Source of the DNA: an uncultured Opitutales bacterium
GTDB lineage: Bacteria > Verrucomicrobiota > Verrucomicrobiia > Opitutales > Intestinicryptomonadaceae
Length of the DNA: 52,472 bases
Assembly: GCA_900547395.1 (NCBI GenBank)
Contig: URGP01000017.1
Coordinates: forward strand, 1 to 52,472
Reading direction: 5' to 3'
Shown here: positions 41,999 to 50,724 of the stretch, one piece after another
How positions within the stretch are numbered: position 1 is the stretch's first letter
How the letters are laid out: each line of letters starts with the position of its first letter
Notes under the pieces: model-generated
The model's database searches: none
What the model saw: the letters and a program-made list of their open reading frames with translations, nothing else
What the model was told of the DNA's origin: nothing
Made by a program: the position numbers and the translations under genes

Positions 41999-42961
41999 AT
42001 GGCATCCGTAAAATTTTTAAATTCTTTCAAGTGGTTCCGCAAGGATCTCACAAACATTAAAGATTTAGAGCTTTGGGAAATCGAAGAGATTATGGCTCTT
42101 GCCAAAGTTTTTAAGGAAAGCATTGTAAACAAGCTCGGCAAGCTTCCCTGCCAGCGCGGAAAAACCATAGTGAATTTGTTTTTGGAGCCGAGCACGCGCA
42201 CGCGCAACGCCTTTGAAATGTCGGCTTATCGGCTTGGGGCTGATGTATTGTCGGTAAATTCGTCCGCCTCTTCCATAACAAAGGGCGAGACGTTGAAAGA
42301 CACCGCAAAAAATCTCGAGGCAATCACCGCCGACATGATTATCATACGCCACTCCGCCGCGGGAGCCGCAAAGTATCTTGCGGAGCGTCTGCGCATTCCC
42401 GTCATAAACGCGGGCGACGGGGCACATGCCCACCCGACGCAGGCTCTCCTCGATTCTTTTACCCTGCGCGAAAAATTCGGCGACGATTTGAGGGGCAAGA
42501 AAGTTACGATTTTGGGGGACATTCTTTTCAGCAGGGTCGCGCGCTCAAACATATACTGCCTCAAAAAGCAGGGAGTGGATGTCGTTTTGTCAGGACCTTC
42601 AACTTTGGTTCCGCGCGAATTTGAAAAGATGGGCGTTAAAGTCTGCCACGATTTGAAAGATGCGGTGAAAGATGCGGACGCCGTCATGCTTTTGAGAATA
42701 CAGCACGAACGCCAGAGCGCAAACTACTTCCCTTCGATATCCGAGTATGCCAATGTTTTTGGTCTTAACAGGCTGCGCGAGGGCTTCCTTAAAAAAGACG
42801 CAATAATAATGCACCCGGGGCCTATAAACAGGGGGGTTGAAGTTGACACTTATCTCGCGGATTCCCCGCGTTCGGTTATTTTAAGCCAGGTTACAAACGG
42901 CGTTGCAGTAAGAATGGCGGCAATTCATCTTTGCCTGCGCGCGGCGTCAAAAATCAAATAG
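41999..42961 (+). CDS. pyrB: Aspartate carbamoyltransferase catalytic subunit
   Basis: Condenses carbamoyl phosphate and aspartate in pyrimidine synthesis. Signature FLEPSTRTRNAFEMSAYRLG, IRHSAAGAAKYLAERL, HPTQALLDSFTL and HPGPINRGVEV. 320 residues is normal. No pyrI regulatory gene is adjacent; pyrC lies 13 nt downstream, the arrangement seen where ATCase associates with dihydroorotase. No Shine-Dalgarno is visible before the ATG. Confidence 0.96.
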   Translation: MASVKFLNSFKWFRKDLTNIKDLELWEIEEIMALAKVFKESIVNKLGKLPCQRGKTIVNLFLEPSTRTRNAFEMSAYRLGADVLSVNSSASSITKGETLKDTAKNLEAITADMIIIRHSAAGAAKYLAERLRIPVINAGDGAHAHPTQALLDSFTLREKFGDDLRGKKVTILGDILFSRVARSNIYCLKKQGVDVVLSGPSTLVPREFEKMGVKVCHDLKDAVKDADAVMLLRIQHERQSANYFPSISEYANVFGLNRLREGFLKKDAIIMHPGPINRGVEVDTYLADSPRSVILSQVTNGVAVRMAAIHLCLRAASKIK

Positions 42962-42974
42962 AAAGCGGCTTTTC

Positions 42975-44252
42975 ATGAAAAATTTTACAATAAAAAACGC
43001 CAGAGTGCTGGATCCCGCAAACAATGTCGATAAAATTGCGGACGTGCATGTTTCAAACGGAAAGTTCGTTTCGCAATCTCCCGACGGCGCGGAAGCAATC
43101 GACGCAAACGGAATGCTTTTAATCCCCGGGATTGTGGATATTCACGCGCATTTGCGCGAGCCTGGGCAAACCTCAAAAGAAACCATAAGGACGGGGACAA
43201 GCGCGGCGGCGGCGGGCGGAATTACGAGCGTTGTAGCAATGCCCAACACCGTTCCCGCGGTTGACAACACCGCAACAGTAAAGCTGGTTGACGAGCTTAT
43301 AAAGCAGAATGCGGTCGTAAAAGTTTACCAGACGGGCTGCATCACAGAGGGCAGGGCGGGGCAAAAGCTTGCACCGATAGGCTCTTTGAAAAATGCGGGC
43401 GTTGTTGCGATTACCGACGACGGCGGCTGCGTTCAAAACAACGAGCTTATGCTTAACGCCTTGCAGTATGCCGACATGTTCGGGCTTTTGGTCATGGATC
43501 ACTGCCAAGAGGCTACGCTGACCGCGAAAGGGCAGGTTCACGAGGGCGAATGGTCTTACAAGTTAGGTCTTGCGGGCTGGTCGTCTGCGGGTGAGGATTT
43601 GATTGTGTCAAGAGACGTTATTCTTTCGCACTACACGGGGGCAAGGGTTCATTTGCAGCACCTTTCAAGCGGGTATTCCGTCGATATTGTCCGCAGGGCA
43701 AAGGCTCGCGGAATAAAGGTTTCAGCCGAAGCCACTCCGCACCACATCGCCTTGACCGCCGCCGCCTGCGACGGCTTTAACACCAACGCCAAGATGAATC
43801 CGCCGCTTAGGGACGAGAGCGACAGGCTCTCCATCATAAAAGGTCTTTGCGACGGCACAATAGACGTCATAGCGACAGACCATGCTCCGCACTCTGTAAA
43901 CGACAAGGATAAGGAGTTCGATTACGCGGCTTTTGGCATCATAGGCTTTGAAACGTCTTTCAGTGTGTGCTATGAAGCTTTGGTAAAAAGCGGTCTAATG
44001 CCTCTTGAAAAGCTTGTAGCCCTCATGACGTGCAATCCCGCAAGGCTTTTGAATTTGGACGCAGGAACATTGTCGTGCGGCGCTCCCGCCGACTTTGCGC
44101 TGATTGACTTGGACGCGGAATATGTTTACGAAAAAACGTTCTCGCGCTCGTCAAATTCTCCGTGGCTTGGCAAGAAGCTTTGCGCAAAGGTCATGCAGAC
44201 TTTCGTAAACGGGCGAAGGGTCTATACCGCTGAAAACGGCGTGGAAGTTTAA
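42975..44252 (+). CDS. pyrC: Dihydroorotase
   Basis: Cyclises carbamoyl aspartate to dihydroorotate, the next step after PyrB. The metal site is DIHAHLREPGQTSKETI; MNPPLRDESDR and TDHAPHSVNDKDKEFD follow. 425 residues places it in the type I/III dihydroorotase group rather than the E. coli type. Both zinc-site motifs are intact, so it should be active. A CPBP gene follows after 7 nt. Confidence 0.95.
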   Translation: MKNFTIKNARVLDPANNVDKIADVHVSNGKFVSQSPDGAEAIDANGMLLIPGIVDIHAHLREPGQTSKETIRTGTSAAAAGGITSVVAMPNTVPAVDNTATVKLVDELIKQNAVVKVYQTGCITEGRAGQKLAPIGSLKNAGVVAITDDGGCVQNNELMLNALQYADMFGLLVMDHCQEATLTAKGQVHEGEWSYKLGLAGWSSAGEDLIVSRDVILSHYTGARVHLQHLSSGYSVDIVRRAKARGIKVSAEATPHHIALTAAACDGFNTNAKMNPPLRDESDRLSIIKGLCDGTIDVIATDHAPHSVNDKDKEFDYAAFGIIGFETSFSVCYEALVKSGLMPLEKLVALMTCNPARLLNLDAGTLSCGAPADFALIDLDAEYVYEKTFSRSSNSPWLGKKLCAKVMQTFVNGRRVYTAENGVEV

Positions 44253-44259
44253 GAGCCTT

Positions 44260-45072
44260 ATGGACTTGGTTTTTCTGCTTGTTCCCGTTCTGTTTTTTCT
44301 TGCCTGGGTTGTATTCGGTTTTGAAATTCTTTCAAAACTTTGCAAAAAATTGAAAAAGCCCGAAAGGGAAGTCGGCTTTGCCATGACGCTTGCCGACTTC
44401 TTTTTAATATCGTTTTTGATTTCCATGTCGGTTTTGTTCGGTTCGTCGATTGGAAACAGAGTGGCGGAAGTCCTTACCGAAAACGAGTCGGAGCAGGTTT
44501 TCATAAGCATGGGGGTATTGCACTTCATTGTAGTGGGGGCGGTTTTTTTGTTCTTAAAAAAGAGCGATTCAAAGCCAAGGCTTTTTTGGGAAAAATCTGC
44601 GGGCTTTCTTAAAATCGCGCTTGGAAGCGCGGGATATTTTTTCGGTTTTTTTTCCTTAATTGCGCTTGTTTCTCTGTTTTGGAATGTCGCCCTTACACTG
44701 TTGGGCGTCGAAATCGAGCCTCAGGAAGTTGTGGAGTATTTCAGGGATGTAGATGGCGGCATGAAGTTTTTTGCGCTGTTTTCCGTGATGTTTCTTGCGC
44801 CTGTTTCCGAGGAATTGGTTTTCAGGGGAGTTATGTACGGGGGGTTAAAAAATAGGATTGGGGCGGTTTTTTCGGCGGTCATTGTCAGCATTTTGTTTGC
44901 CGCCGTACATTTCAGCCTGCCCGCATTTATGCCTATATTCGTTTTAAGCCTGCTATTGATTGCAGTTTATGAACGCTACGGGGATTTGCGCGCCTCCATG
45001 GTTGTCCACTCTCTTTTTAATTCTTTGATGTCGCTTTTAATGTTGGTTGACGAAAATTTTATAAATGTCTGA
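44260..45072 (+). CDS. CPBP-family intramembrane metalloprotease
   Basis: 270-residue polytopic membrane protein with about seven hydrophobic segments. Motif 1 is APVSEELVFRGVMYGGL with the paired glutamates and Arg; motif 2 histidine in FAAVHFSLPAF; motif 3 in MVVHSLFNSL. Substrate unknown. It is 7 nt after pyrC and overlaps thiL by 8 nt, so it is translated within this operon. It differs in size and sequence from the CPBP protein at 11826. Confidence 0.85.
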   Translation: MDLVFLLVPVLFFLAWVVFGFEILSKLCKKLKKPEREVGFAMTLADFFLISFLISMSVLFGSSIGNRVAEVLTENESEQVFISMGVLHFIVVGAVFLFLKKSDSKPRLFWEKSAGFLKIALGSAGYFFGFFSLIALVSLFWNVALTLLGVEIEPQEVVEYFRDVDGGMKFFALFSVMFLAPVSEELVFRGVMYGGLKNRIGAVFSAVIVSILFAAVHFSLPAFMPIFVLSLLLIAVYERYGDLRASMVVHSLFNSLMSLLMLVDENFINV

Positions 45073-46033
45073 ATGTTTTGCTCGTGAATTTTCAAAATCG
45101 GTGGGCTCGCTTTCTGAAAAGGAGCTCATAAGGCGTTTTTGCGGCGCGTTGAAGCCCTGCATGCCGCCTTCTCCCGAAGGCGCGGGCGATGACTGCGCGG
45201 TTTTGCCAAAAGGCAATTTTCCTTTGGAAAACATTTTGTCAACGAGCGATGCAGTGATTTTGGGGCGGCATTTTTCGCCCGAAACTTCCGCTTTTGACGC
45301 CGGCAGAAAACTTCTTAATAGAAATGCAAGCGACATCGCCTCAATGGGGGGCGTTCCCGTTTATGCGATGACTTCTTCAATAATATCGCCAAAAATCTCG
45401 ATAGAATGGATTGAAGAATTTGCGCGCGGGCTGAAATTCGCGGCTCAAAAAATCGGAGTAAAGTTTGTCGGCGGAGACGTGGCAAGGGGGGACGGCGGAT
45501 TTTTTTCAATGCACCTCACTCTTTTGGGGGCTGTTCAAAAGCCTCTTTTGCGAAGCGGCGCAAAGTGCGGCGACAGGATTTTTGTGACGGGCGCGCTCGG
45601 GGCGAGTTTTGAAAGCGGGCGTCATTTGACTTTTGAGCCGCGCTTAAAGGAAGGCTTGTTTTTGACAAAGTGCGCAAATGTCTCGTCTTGCACCGATTTA
45701 AGCGACGGTCTTGCAAGCGACATTTTCGACATATTGCCCGACGGCGAGAGCGCGGAAATTTTTGCAGATAAAATTCCAGTATTCGATTTCGTCGGCAATT
45801 CTCTAAAAAAATCTTTGTGCGACGGGGAAGACTACGAGCTTCTTTTTACCATGTCCGATATGTCTGATTTTGAGGCGGACGCTTTCATCAGCAAATTCAA
45901 GGCGGCAACTTCGACTGAAATTACGGAAATCGGCAGAATAGTTTCGTCAGTCGGGGAAAAATCCAAGCTGTATTTGATTGACGCTTGGGGCGTAAAAACC
46001 GAGTTCAAAGATGTGGGATTCAGCCATTTTTAA
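45065..46033 (+). CDS. thiL: Thiamine-monophosphate kinase
   Basis: Phosphorylates thiamine monophosphate to the active pyrophosphate cofactor. Family motifs: EGAGDDCAVLP (Mg/ATP binding), STSDAVILGRHF, RNASDIASMGGVPVYAM, GGDVARGDGGFF, TDLSDGLASDI and CDGEDYELLFTM. 322 residues. It starts within the end of the CPBP gene (8-nt overlap). It complements thiG and thiH encoded elsewhere in the window. Confidence 0.94.
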   Translation: MSECFAREFSKSVGSLSEKELIRRFCGALKPCMPPSPEGAGDDCAVLPKGNFPLENILSTSDAVILGRHFSPETSAFDAGRKLLNRNASDIASMGGVPVYAMTSSIISPKISIEWIEEFARGLKFAAQKIGVKFVGGDVARGDGGFFSMHLTLLGAVQKPLLRSGAKCGDRIFVTGALGASFESGRHLTFEPRLKEGLFLTKCANVSSCTDLSDGLASDIFDILPDGESAEIFADKIPVFDFVGNSLKKSLCDGEDYELLFTMSDMSDFEADAFISKFKAATSTEITEIGRIVSSVGEKSKLYLIDAWGVKTEFKDVGFSHF

Positions 46034-46043
46034 GGCGTAAAAA

Positions 46044-46072
46044 AAAAGCGCATTGTTTTTCAATGCGCTTTT
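46044..46072. terminator. Two-way terminator between thiL and the next gene
   Basis: A perfect 12-bp stem AAAAGCGCATTG (46044-46055) with CAATGCGCTTTT (46061-46072) and a T5 loop, with T or A runs on both sides. It serves thiL on the plus strand and the converging minus-strand gene. Confidence 0.9.
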
Positions 46073-46085
46073 AAATTGTTTTTAT

Positions 46086-47762
46086 TTATCTTGTTTTTCT
46101 AATGTCTTCAAAGTCGAAGCGTTTAAATTGATTTTTCTTTAAGACTGATTTTAAAGAATCAATCATTGCATTGCGGAACTTTAATTGAAATTCAAATTCC
46201 GATTTCAAAACGGGGCTTATTTCTGAAATATTCACTTTGCGAATATCTCTTCCCATGATATTGATTGTTTCGGATATCATGTTCTTTATGTTCTTTTCCA
46301 AAGAAGGCTCGTTTTGTATTTCTTCTTTAAATATTTTCGAATATTTATTTGTGATATTGTTGAAGACTTCAAGATTTGCAAGGTCTTTTAAGTTGTTTAC
46401 AAGAAAGAATGAAAGGAAAGAATTGTTGTTGTCGGAAATCTTCTTTAAAAGGGCGACTTCTTCCGCAAATTTTGCCTGGTCTATTTTTTGCCAGCCCGAA
46501 TTATCGTCCACTCTTGAAACGTAAACCTTTTCGGTTTTATTCTGCATTCCTCTGCTAAAGTGTTTCGTTTGTGTTTTGTTTGAGAAGTCGGGGAAAGCCA
46601 AATCTTTTTCTTCTGTTATGCAGATACCAAGTATTTGGGCGTTTCCTTTTTCATCGAACAAGAAAAGCCCTGTGCCTTGTTTTGTTCCGTTTAACAATTT
46701 TCGGCTCAAATTCAAAGAGTTATTTTTTAATGAAACAACGGAGTTTGACCTTAAATTAATTGAATTGTCTTGAACCAAGAAAAGAAATGCGGTCTTTTCT
46801 ATTGATTTTTTCAATTCTTCGGTTGACGCCATTGGAATAGGCTTCATTCCGTTTGGCATGGATTTTACCACTGCAATTGCATAGGGAGCGTTTTTCGCAA
46901 CCAAAACATCGGAGTACGAAACAGGTTCGTCAAGGCTGTTTACAATCAGCATGCCGTTTGCATCATAAAACGATTTTGGGAATATGACAACAGGCTTTCC
47001 TTTAATTTCCGAAATGATGCCTATGCCGTCTCCGTTCTCGCCCCTTATGAATACTTGGGCGTTCATAAGGATTTCCTGATAGTTAGCCTGCACTTGTTGC
47101 GGCGTTTCAGACTCTTCCTTGGCGGAAGCTTCCGCATTGCTTTCAACATTTGCCGCCAAAACCTCGTATTGAATAAACACGTTCAGGATATTTTCAAGGT
47201 AGGTTTTCTGCTTTGCAAAGTCGTTCGGGAACTTCTTGTTTGCGGCGGCTTTCAAACCGTAAAAGAGGGCATCGTCAACCAGCGAATTTCTTGGAAGAGA
47301 ATCTATTTCAATCATCATTTGAGACTGCTCTTCAAATTGTTTAGCCGCTTTTTTGAAGTCTTCGGGGTTTGACTTCAAAACATCCGTTTTCATCTTGTTG
47401 AAAAGCGCGGTGTTTTCGCCAAAGACGTTTTTGTAGGCGTCTATCGTCATCAAACCCTCTGTCATGTCCTGTATAAACTTGGCTTTCGAGGTAAAGTCGA
47501 GTTCAAATTTTTTCTCGGCGATGGGTTTGATGTGTTTGTTGAAAATTTCCTCGTTGCCTGCGGGAGCCGTCAGCATTGGCAGGAGCATGTAGTTTTCATT
47601 TTGCTCGTTAAGCCATTTGTCTTGGGCTTTTGCATTATTGGGGAATAGTTTCTCTGCCTTGTCATTCAGTTTCAACGCCAATTCGGCAGGCATTTCCTGC
47701 TGTGCAAAAAGCGTGGTGAGTGATAGGAGAACTGCGGTGGGAATAAGAATTGATCTAAACAT
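46086..47762 (-). CDS. Secreted protein with a degenerate trypsin-like domain
   Basis: 558-residue exported protein; signal peptide MFRSILIPTAVLLSLTTLFA. The N-terminal ~200 residues are helical. The middle (about 235-390) has the order of strands of a trypsin/DegP-like fold: GDGIGIISEIKGKPVVIFPK in place of the G-S-G-F and T-x-x-H region, NAPYAIAVVKSMPNG in place of the D-x-A-L-L-K region, and GTKQGTGLFLFDEKGNAQIL in place of GNSGGP. The catalytic His and Ser appear absent. The C-terminus is helical and charged. No PDZ domain. The fold assignment is inference; the gene is monocistronic, and is richer in A and T than its neighbours. Confidence 0.6.
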   Translation of the reverse strand: MFRSILIPTAVLLSLTTLFAQQEMPAELALKLNDKAEKLFPNNAKAQDKWLNEQNENYMLLPMLTAPAGNEEIFNKHIKPIAEKKFELDFTSKAKFIQDMTEGLMTIDAYKNVFGENTALFNKMKTDVLKSNPEDFKKAAKQFEEQSQMMIEIDSLPRNSLVDDALFYGLKAAANKKFPNDFAKQKTYLENILNVFIQYEVLAANVESNAEASAKEESETPQQVQANYQEILMNAQVFIRGENGDGIGIISEIKGKPVVIFPKSFYDANGMLIVNSLDEPVSYSDVLVAKNAPYAIAVVKSMPNGMKPIPMASTEELKKSIEKTAFLFLVQDNSINLRSNSVVSLKNNSLNLSRKLLNGTKQGTGLFLFDEKGNAQILGICITEEKDLAFPDFSNKTQTKHFSRGMQNKTEKVYVSRVDDNSGWQKIDQAKFAEEVALLKKISDNNNSFLSFFLVNNLKDLANLEVFNNITNKYSKIFKEEIQNEPSLEKNIKNMISETINIMGRDIRKVNISEISPVLKSEFEFQLKFRNAMIDSLKSVLKKNQFKRFDFEDIRKTR

Positions 47763-47881
47763 TAAAGTTTATGAAAAACAGTTTTTTTTCTTCTGTCAAT
47801 TTTATTTGTTTTAATTTTGGATTTTTGCGCCCCTTTAATTTTGCTTGCGTAAATCGGTTTTATTTTAATGATGAAATCCAG

Positions 47882-49333
47882 ATGAATTTTATAGGCAAAA
47901 TATTGACATTGGGCGGGCTCTTGAAATTCCGCCAAAAAAATAAGCCAAAGGGCGGGCGCAAAGCCCGTTCTTCCGCGGGAACTCGCGGCTTGAATCAGCC
48001 GAAAAAAACAAAATCTTCAGATTATTTCGAAAACAGGCGCGGCGGACGCAGGCAGGGCGGCGCGCGCAAAATCAGGGAAACTTCGGATTTTGGCAAAATT
48101 GTCCGCATGCCAAAGGATGTTCCGCAAATTGAAAACTTGCAGTCGCTAAGAGACGACGTAAAAAAATTCGCCGATTTGGGGCTTGGCGACAGAACTCTTG
48201 CCGCAATCCGAAAAATGGGTTTTTCGGAGCCGACAGAAATCCAGACGCGCGCCATTCCAATCGCGCTTTCGGGTCGGGACATTATCGGAACGGCGCAAAC
48301 AGGCACGGGCAAAACTGCGGCTTTCGCCTTGCCGATTATAGAAAAAATTTCCGTTTCAGACAAGATAGAGGCTTTGATTTTAAGCCCCACGAGGGAGCTT
48401 GCCGCCCAGATTGCCGACGCGGTCGAGGCTTTTTCCGCGTATTCGGACGTGAAAGTCGTGCTGGTTCAAGGCGGGGTTTCTATGCAAAACCAAATAAACC
48501 AAATAAAGAGGGGGACTGACATTCTTGTGGCGACTCCTGGCAGGCTTTTGGATTTGATGCAGCAGAAAGTCGTAGATTTGTCCGCAATTCAATATTTGGT
48601 TTTGGACGAAGTTGACAGAATGTTTGACATGGGCTTTATCGACGACGTGACGCGGATAATACGCTCCTGCCCCAAAAACAGGCAGACGCTTTTCTTTTCA
48701 GCCACGATGCCCCCTGAAGTTTTGAGGCTTTCAAACTGGGCGTTGAAAGACCCTGAGAGGGTTGAAATCGGCATTATCCATTCGCCCGCCGAAACGGTAG
48801 AGCATTTCATTTATCCTGTCGATTCAATCCAGAAGTACGATATGATTTTGTCTGTCATAAACAGCATAAAAGACGAAGTTGTAATCGTGTTTACCCGCAC
48901 GCGGATGGATGCGGACAGAATAGGGGAATGGCTTTCGGCGCACGGTTTCAAGCTTGCTGTTTTGCATTCCGACAAAACCCAGCGCGAGCGCGACAAGGCT
49001 CTGAATTCTTTTAAGGACGGCAAGGTCGGCATATTGGTTGCAACCGACATCGCTTCGAGGGGATTGGACATTTCAAACGTCGGATATGTCATAAACTACA
49101 ATGTGCCCGAGCACGCCGAAGACTATGTGCATAGAATCGGAAGGACGGGCAGGGCAAAGAAAGAGGGCAAGGCAATCACGCTTTTTTCCGCCGAAGAAAC
49201 TTTCTTCTTGGAGCGCATCGAGCGGTTTATAGGAAGACCGATTGAGCGAAGAAAGCTCGAAGGCTTCAACTATCGAAACGAGCCTGACTTGATGGTCGCC
49301 GTCCCGAAGCACAAGAAAAAGCGCAACCGTTAA
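47882..49333 (+). CDS. DEAD-box RNA helicase (DEVD variant)
   Basis: ATP-dependent RNA helicase of the RhlE/DEAD type. Motifs: Q-motif MGFSEPTEIQTRAIPIA, Walker A AQTGTGKT, PTRELAAQ, TPGRLLDL, motif II VLDEVDRMFDMGF (DEVD rather than DEAD), motif III SAT, IVFTRTRMDADRIGEWL, ATDIASRGLDI and HRIGRTGR. A ~90-residue basic N-terminal extension (NKPKGGRKARSSAGTRG, RRGGRRQGGARK) replaces the more common basic C-terminal tail. I start at the ATG at 47882; a further 37 upstream residues are hydrophobic-aromatic and unlike the family. thyA follows 15 nt later. Confidence 0.9.
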   Translation: MNFIGKILTLGGLLKFRQKNKPKGGRKARSSAGTRGLNQPKKTKSSDYFENRRGGRRQGGARKIRETSDFGKIVRMPKDVPQIENLQSLRDDVKKFADLGLGDRTLAAIRKMGFSEPTEIQTRAIPIALSGRDIIGTAQTGTGKTAAFALPIIEKISVSDKIEALILSPTRELAAQIADAVEAFSAYSDVKVVLVQGGVSMQNQINQIKRGTDILVATPGRLLDLMQQKVVDLSAIQYLVLDEVDRMFDMGFIDDVTRIIRSCPKNRQTLFFSATMPPEVLRLSNWALKDPERVEIGIIHSPAETVEHFIYPVDSIQKYDMILSVINSIKDEVVIVFTRTRMDADRIGEWLSAHGFKLAVLHSDKTQRERDKALNSFKDGKVGILVATDIASRGLDISNVGYVINYNVPEHAEDYVHRIGRTGRAKKEGKAITLFSAEETFFLERIERFIGRPIERRKLEGFNYRNEPDLMVAVPKHKKKRNR

Positions 49334-49348
49334 ATTCGCGGGATTTTT

Positions 49349-50146
49349 ATGAAACAGTATCTTGATTTGCTAAAATTGGTTTTGGAAAACGGCGACGAGC
49401 GCAAAGACCGTACGGGCGTCGGCACAATCGGCGTTTTCGGCGCGCAGGCGCGTTTTGACTTGCGCGAGTCATTTCCTCTTTTGACGACGAAAAAGCTTCA
49501 TCTTCGCTCCATAATCTACGAGCTTTTGTGGTTTTTGAAAGGCGACACCAACATAAAATACCTAAACGACAACCGCGTTACAATCTGGGATGAGTGGGCT
49601 GACAAAAACGGCGATTTGGGCAGAATTTACGGCGCGCAGTGGACGGATTGGCGCACTCCCGACGGCGGGAGCGTAAACCAGATAAAAAACTTGATAGACG
49701 GCATAAAGAAAGACCCGTTCGGCAGGCGGCATATCGTTTCCGCGTGGAATCCCGGCGAAATCAAGAAAATGGCTCTTCCGCCCTGCCATGCTCTTTTCCA
49801 GTTTTATGTGTCTCCCGACGGAGGGCTTTCGTGCCAGCTTTATCAGCGTAGCGCAGACTTGTTTTTGGGCGTTCCTTTCAACATAGCTTCCTACGCGATG
49901 CTCACAATGATGGTTGCGCAGGTGTGCGGTTTGAATCCGAAAGAATTTGTGCATACATTCGGGGATTTGCACATATACAAGAACCATTTGGAGCAGGTAA
50001 AGCTGCAGCTTTCAAGGGAGCCGAGGAGTCTGCCTTTGATGAAGCTCAATCCCGATCGCAAAAACATCGAAGATTTTGTCTTTGAAGATTTTGTTTTGGA
50101 AGGCTACGACCCGCATCCGACGATAAAAGCACCGATTGCCGTTTAA
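49349..50146 (+). CDS. thyA: Thymidylate synthase
   Basis: Methylates dUMP to dTMP with methylene-tetrahydrofolate, producing dihydrofolate. 265 residues; catalytic Cys about 146 in [12 protein letters not shown], with [47 protein letters not shown] and HIYKNHLEQ as landmarks. The very E. coli-like length and sequence are consistent with the classical folate-oxidising type. folA begins 1 nt after the stop, an efficient pairing. Confidence 0.97.
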   Translation: MKQYLDLLKLVLENGDERKDRTGVGTIGVFGAQARFDLRESFPLLTTKKLHLRSIIYELLWFLKGDTNIKYLNDNRVTIWDEWADKNGDLGRIYGAQWTDWRTPDGGSVNQIKNLIDGIKKDPFGRRHIVSAWNPGEIKKMALPPCHALFQFYVSPDGGLSCQLYQRSADLFLGVPFNIASYAMLTMMVAQVCGLNPKEFVHTFGDLHIYKNHLEQVKLQLSREPRSLPLMKLNPDRKNIEDFVFEDFVLEGYDPHPTIKAPIAV

Positions 50147-50147
50147 C

Positions 50148-50627
50148 ATGGAAGTTTTTAAAAATTGGAAAGCCATTGCGGCAGTCGCCGAAAACGGGGT
50201 AATCGGTTGCGGCTTGGAAATCCCGTGGCATATTTCCGAAGACTTCAAACATTTCAAAAAGACGACCATGGGCGGGATTGTCGTGTTTGGCAGGAGGACT
50301 TGGGAAAGTTTTGGCTTTAAGCCTCTGCCGAACCGCGAAAATGTTGTGGTTTCATCTTCATGTCCGCGTTCTGAAAACGCAAAGTTTTTCGACTCTCTCG
50401 AAGAATTTGCGTCTGCGTATGAAAATGAAGAGCGTCCTGTTTGGATTTGCGGAGGCGCGGCACTTTACGCTTCGGCGCTTCCTCATTGTTCTGAGGTTAT
50501 TTTGAGCAGGGTCAAGATGAAGCCGCAAGGCGATGTTTTTTTCCCCGACATTTCTGCAAATTTTGTTGAAAAAGAGACTTTATTGAAATCGGAAAAGTTC
50601 GATGTTATAAGATATGTGAGAAGATAA
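50148..50627 (+). CDS. folA: Dihydrofolate reductase
   Basis: Regenerates tetrahydrofolate from the dihydrofolate made by ThyA. Landmarks: IAAVAENGVIGCGLEIPWHI with the catalytic acidic residue following (SEDFKHFK), VVFGRRTWESFG, PNRENVVVSSS and VWICGGAALYASAL. 159 residues. The ATG at 50148 is one base after the thyA stop; an upstream in-frame ATG inside thyA is rejected. Confidence 0.95.
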   Translation: MEVFKNWKAIAAVAENGVIGCGLEIPWHISEDFKHFKKTTMGGIVVFGRRTWESFGFKPLPNRENVVVSSSCPRSENAKFFDSLEEFASAYENEERPVWICGGAALYASALPHCSEVILSRVKMKPQGDVFFPDISANFVEKETLLKSEKFDVIRYVRR

Positions 50628-50653
50628 AACGTTTTAGTTTATATATAAAAACT

Positions 50654-50682
50654 TTGACATATTTTTTTAAAACTGCATCTTT
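50654..50682 (+). promoter_or_regulatory. Putative promoter (clear -35 only)
   Basis: TTGACA at 50654-50659 in a very AT-rich stretch. At 17 bp the -10 position reads ATCTTT, a poor match. It is 66 nt before the start of the next gene. Confidence 0.4.
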
Positions 50683-50712
50683 ATTTTTGAAAATAAAATA
50701 TTTATCCCAATG

Positions 50713-50719
50713 AAAGGAG
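50713..50719 (+). promoter_or_regulatory. Strong ribosome binding site
   Basis: AAAGGAG, 5 nt before the ATG at 50725. It decides this start over an in-frame ATG at 50710, which precedes it. Such strong sites are rare in this window and suggest high expression. Confidence 0.8.
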
Positions 50720-50724
50720 TCGAA

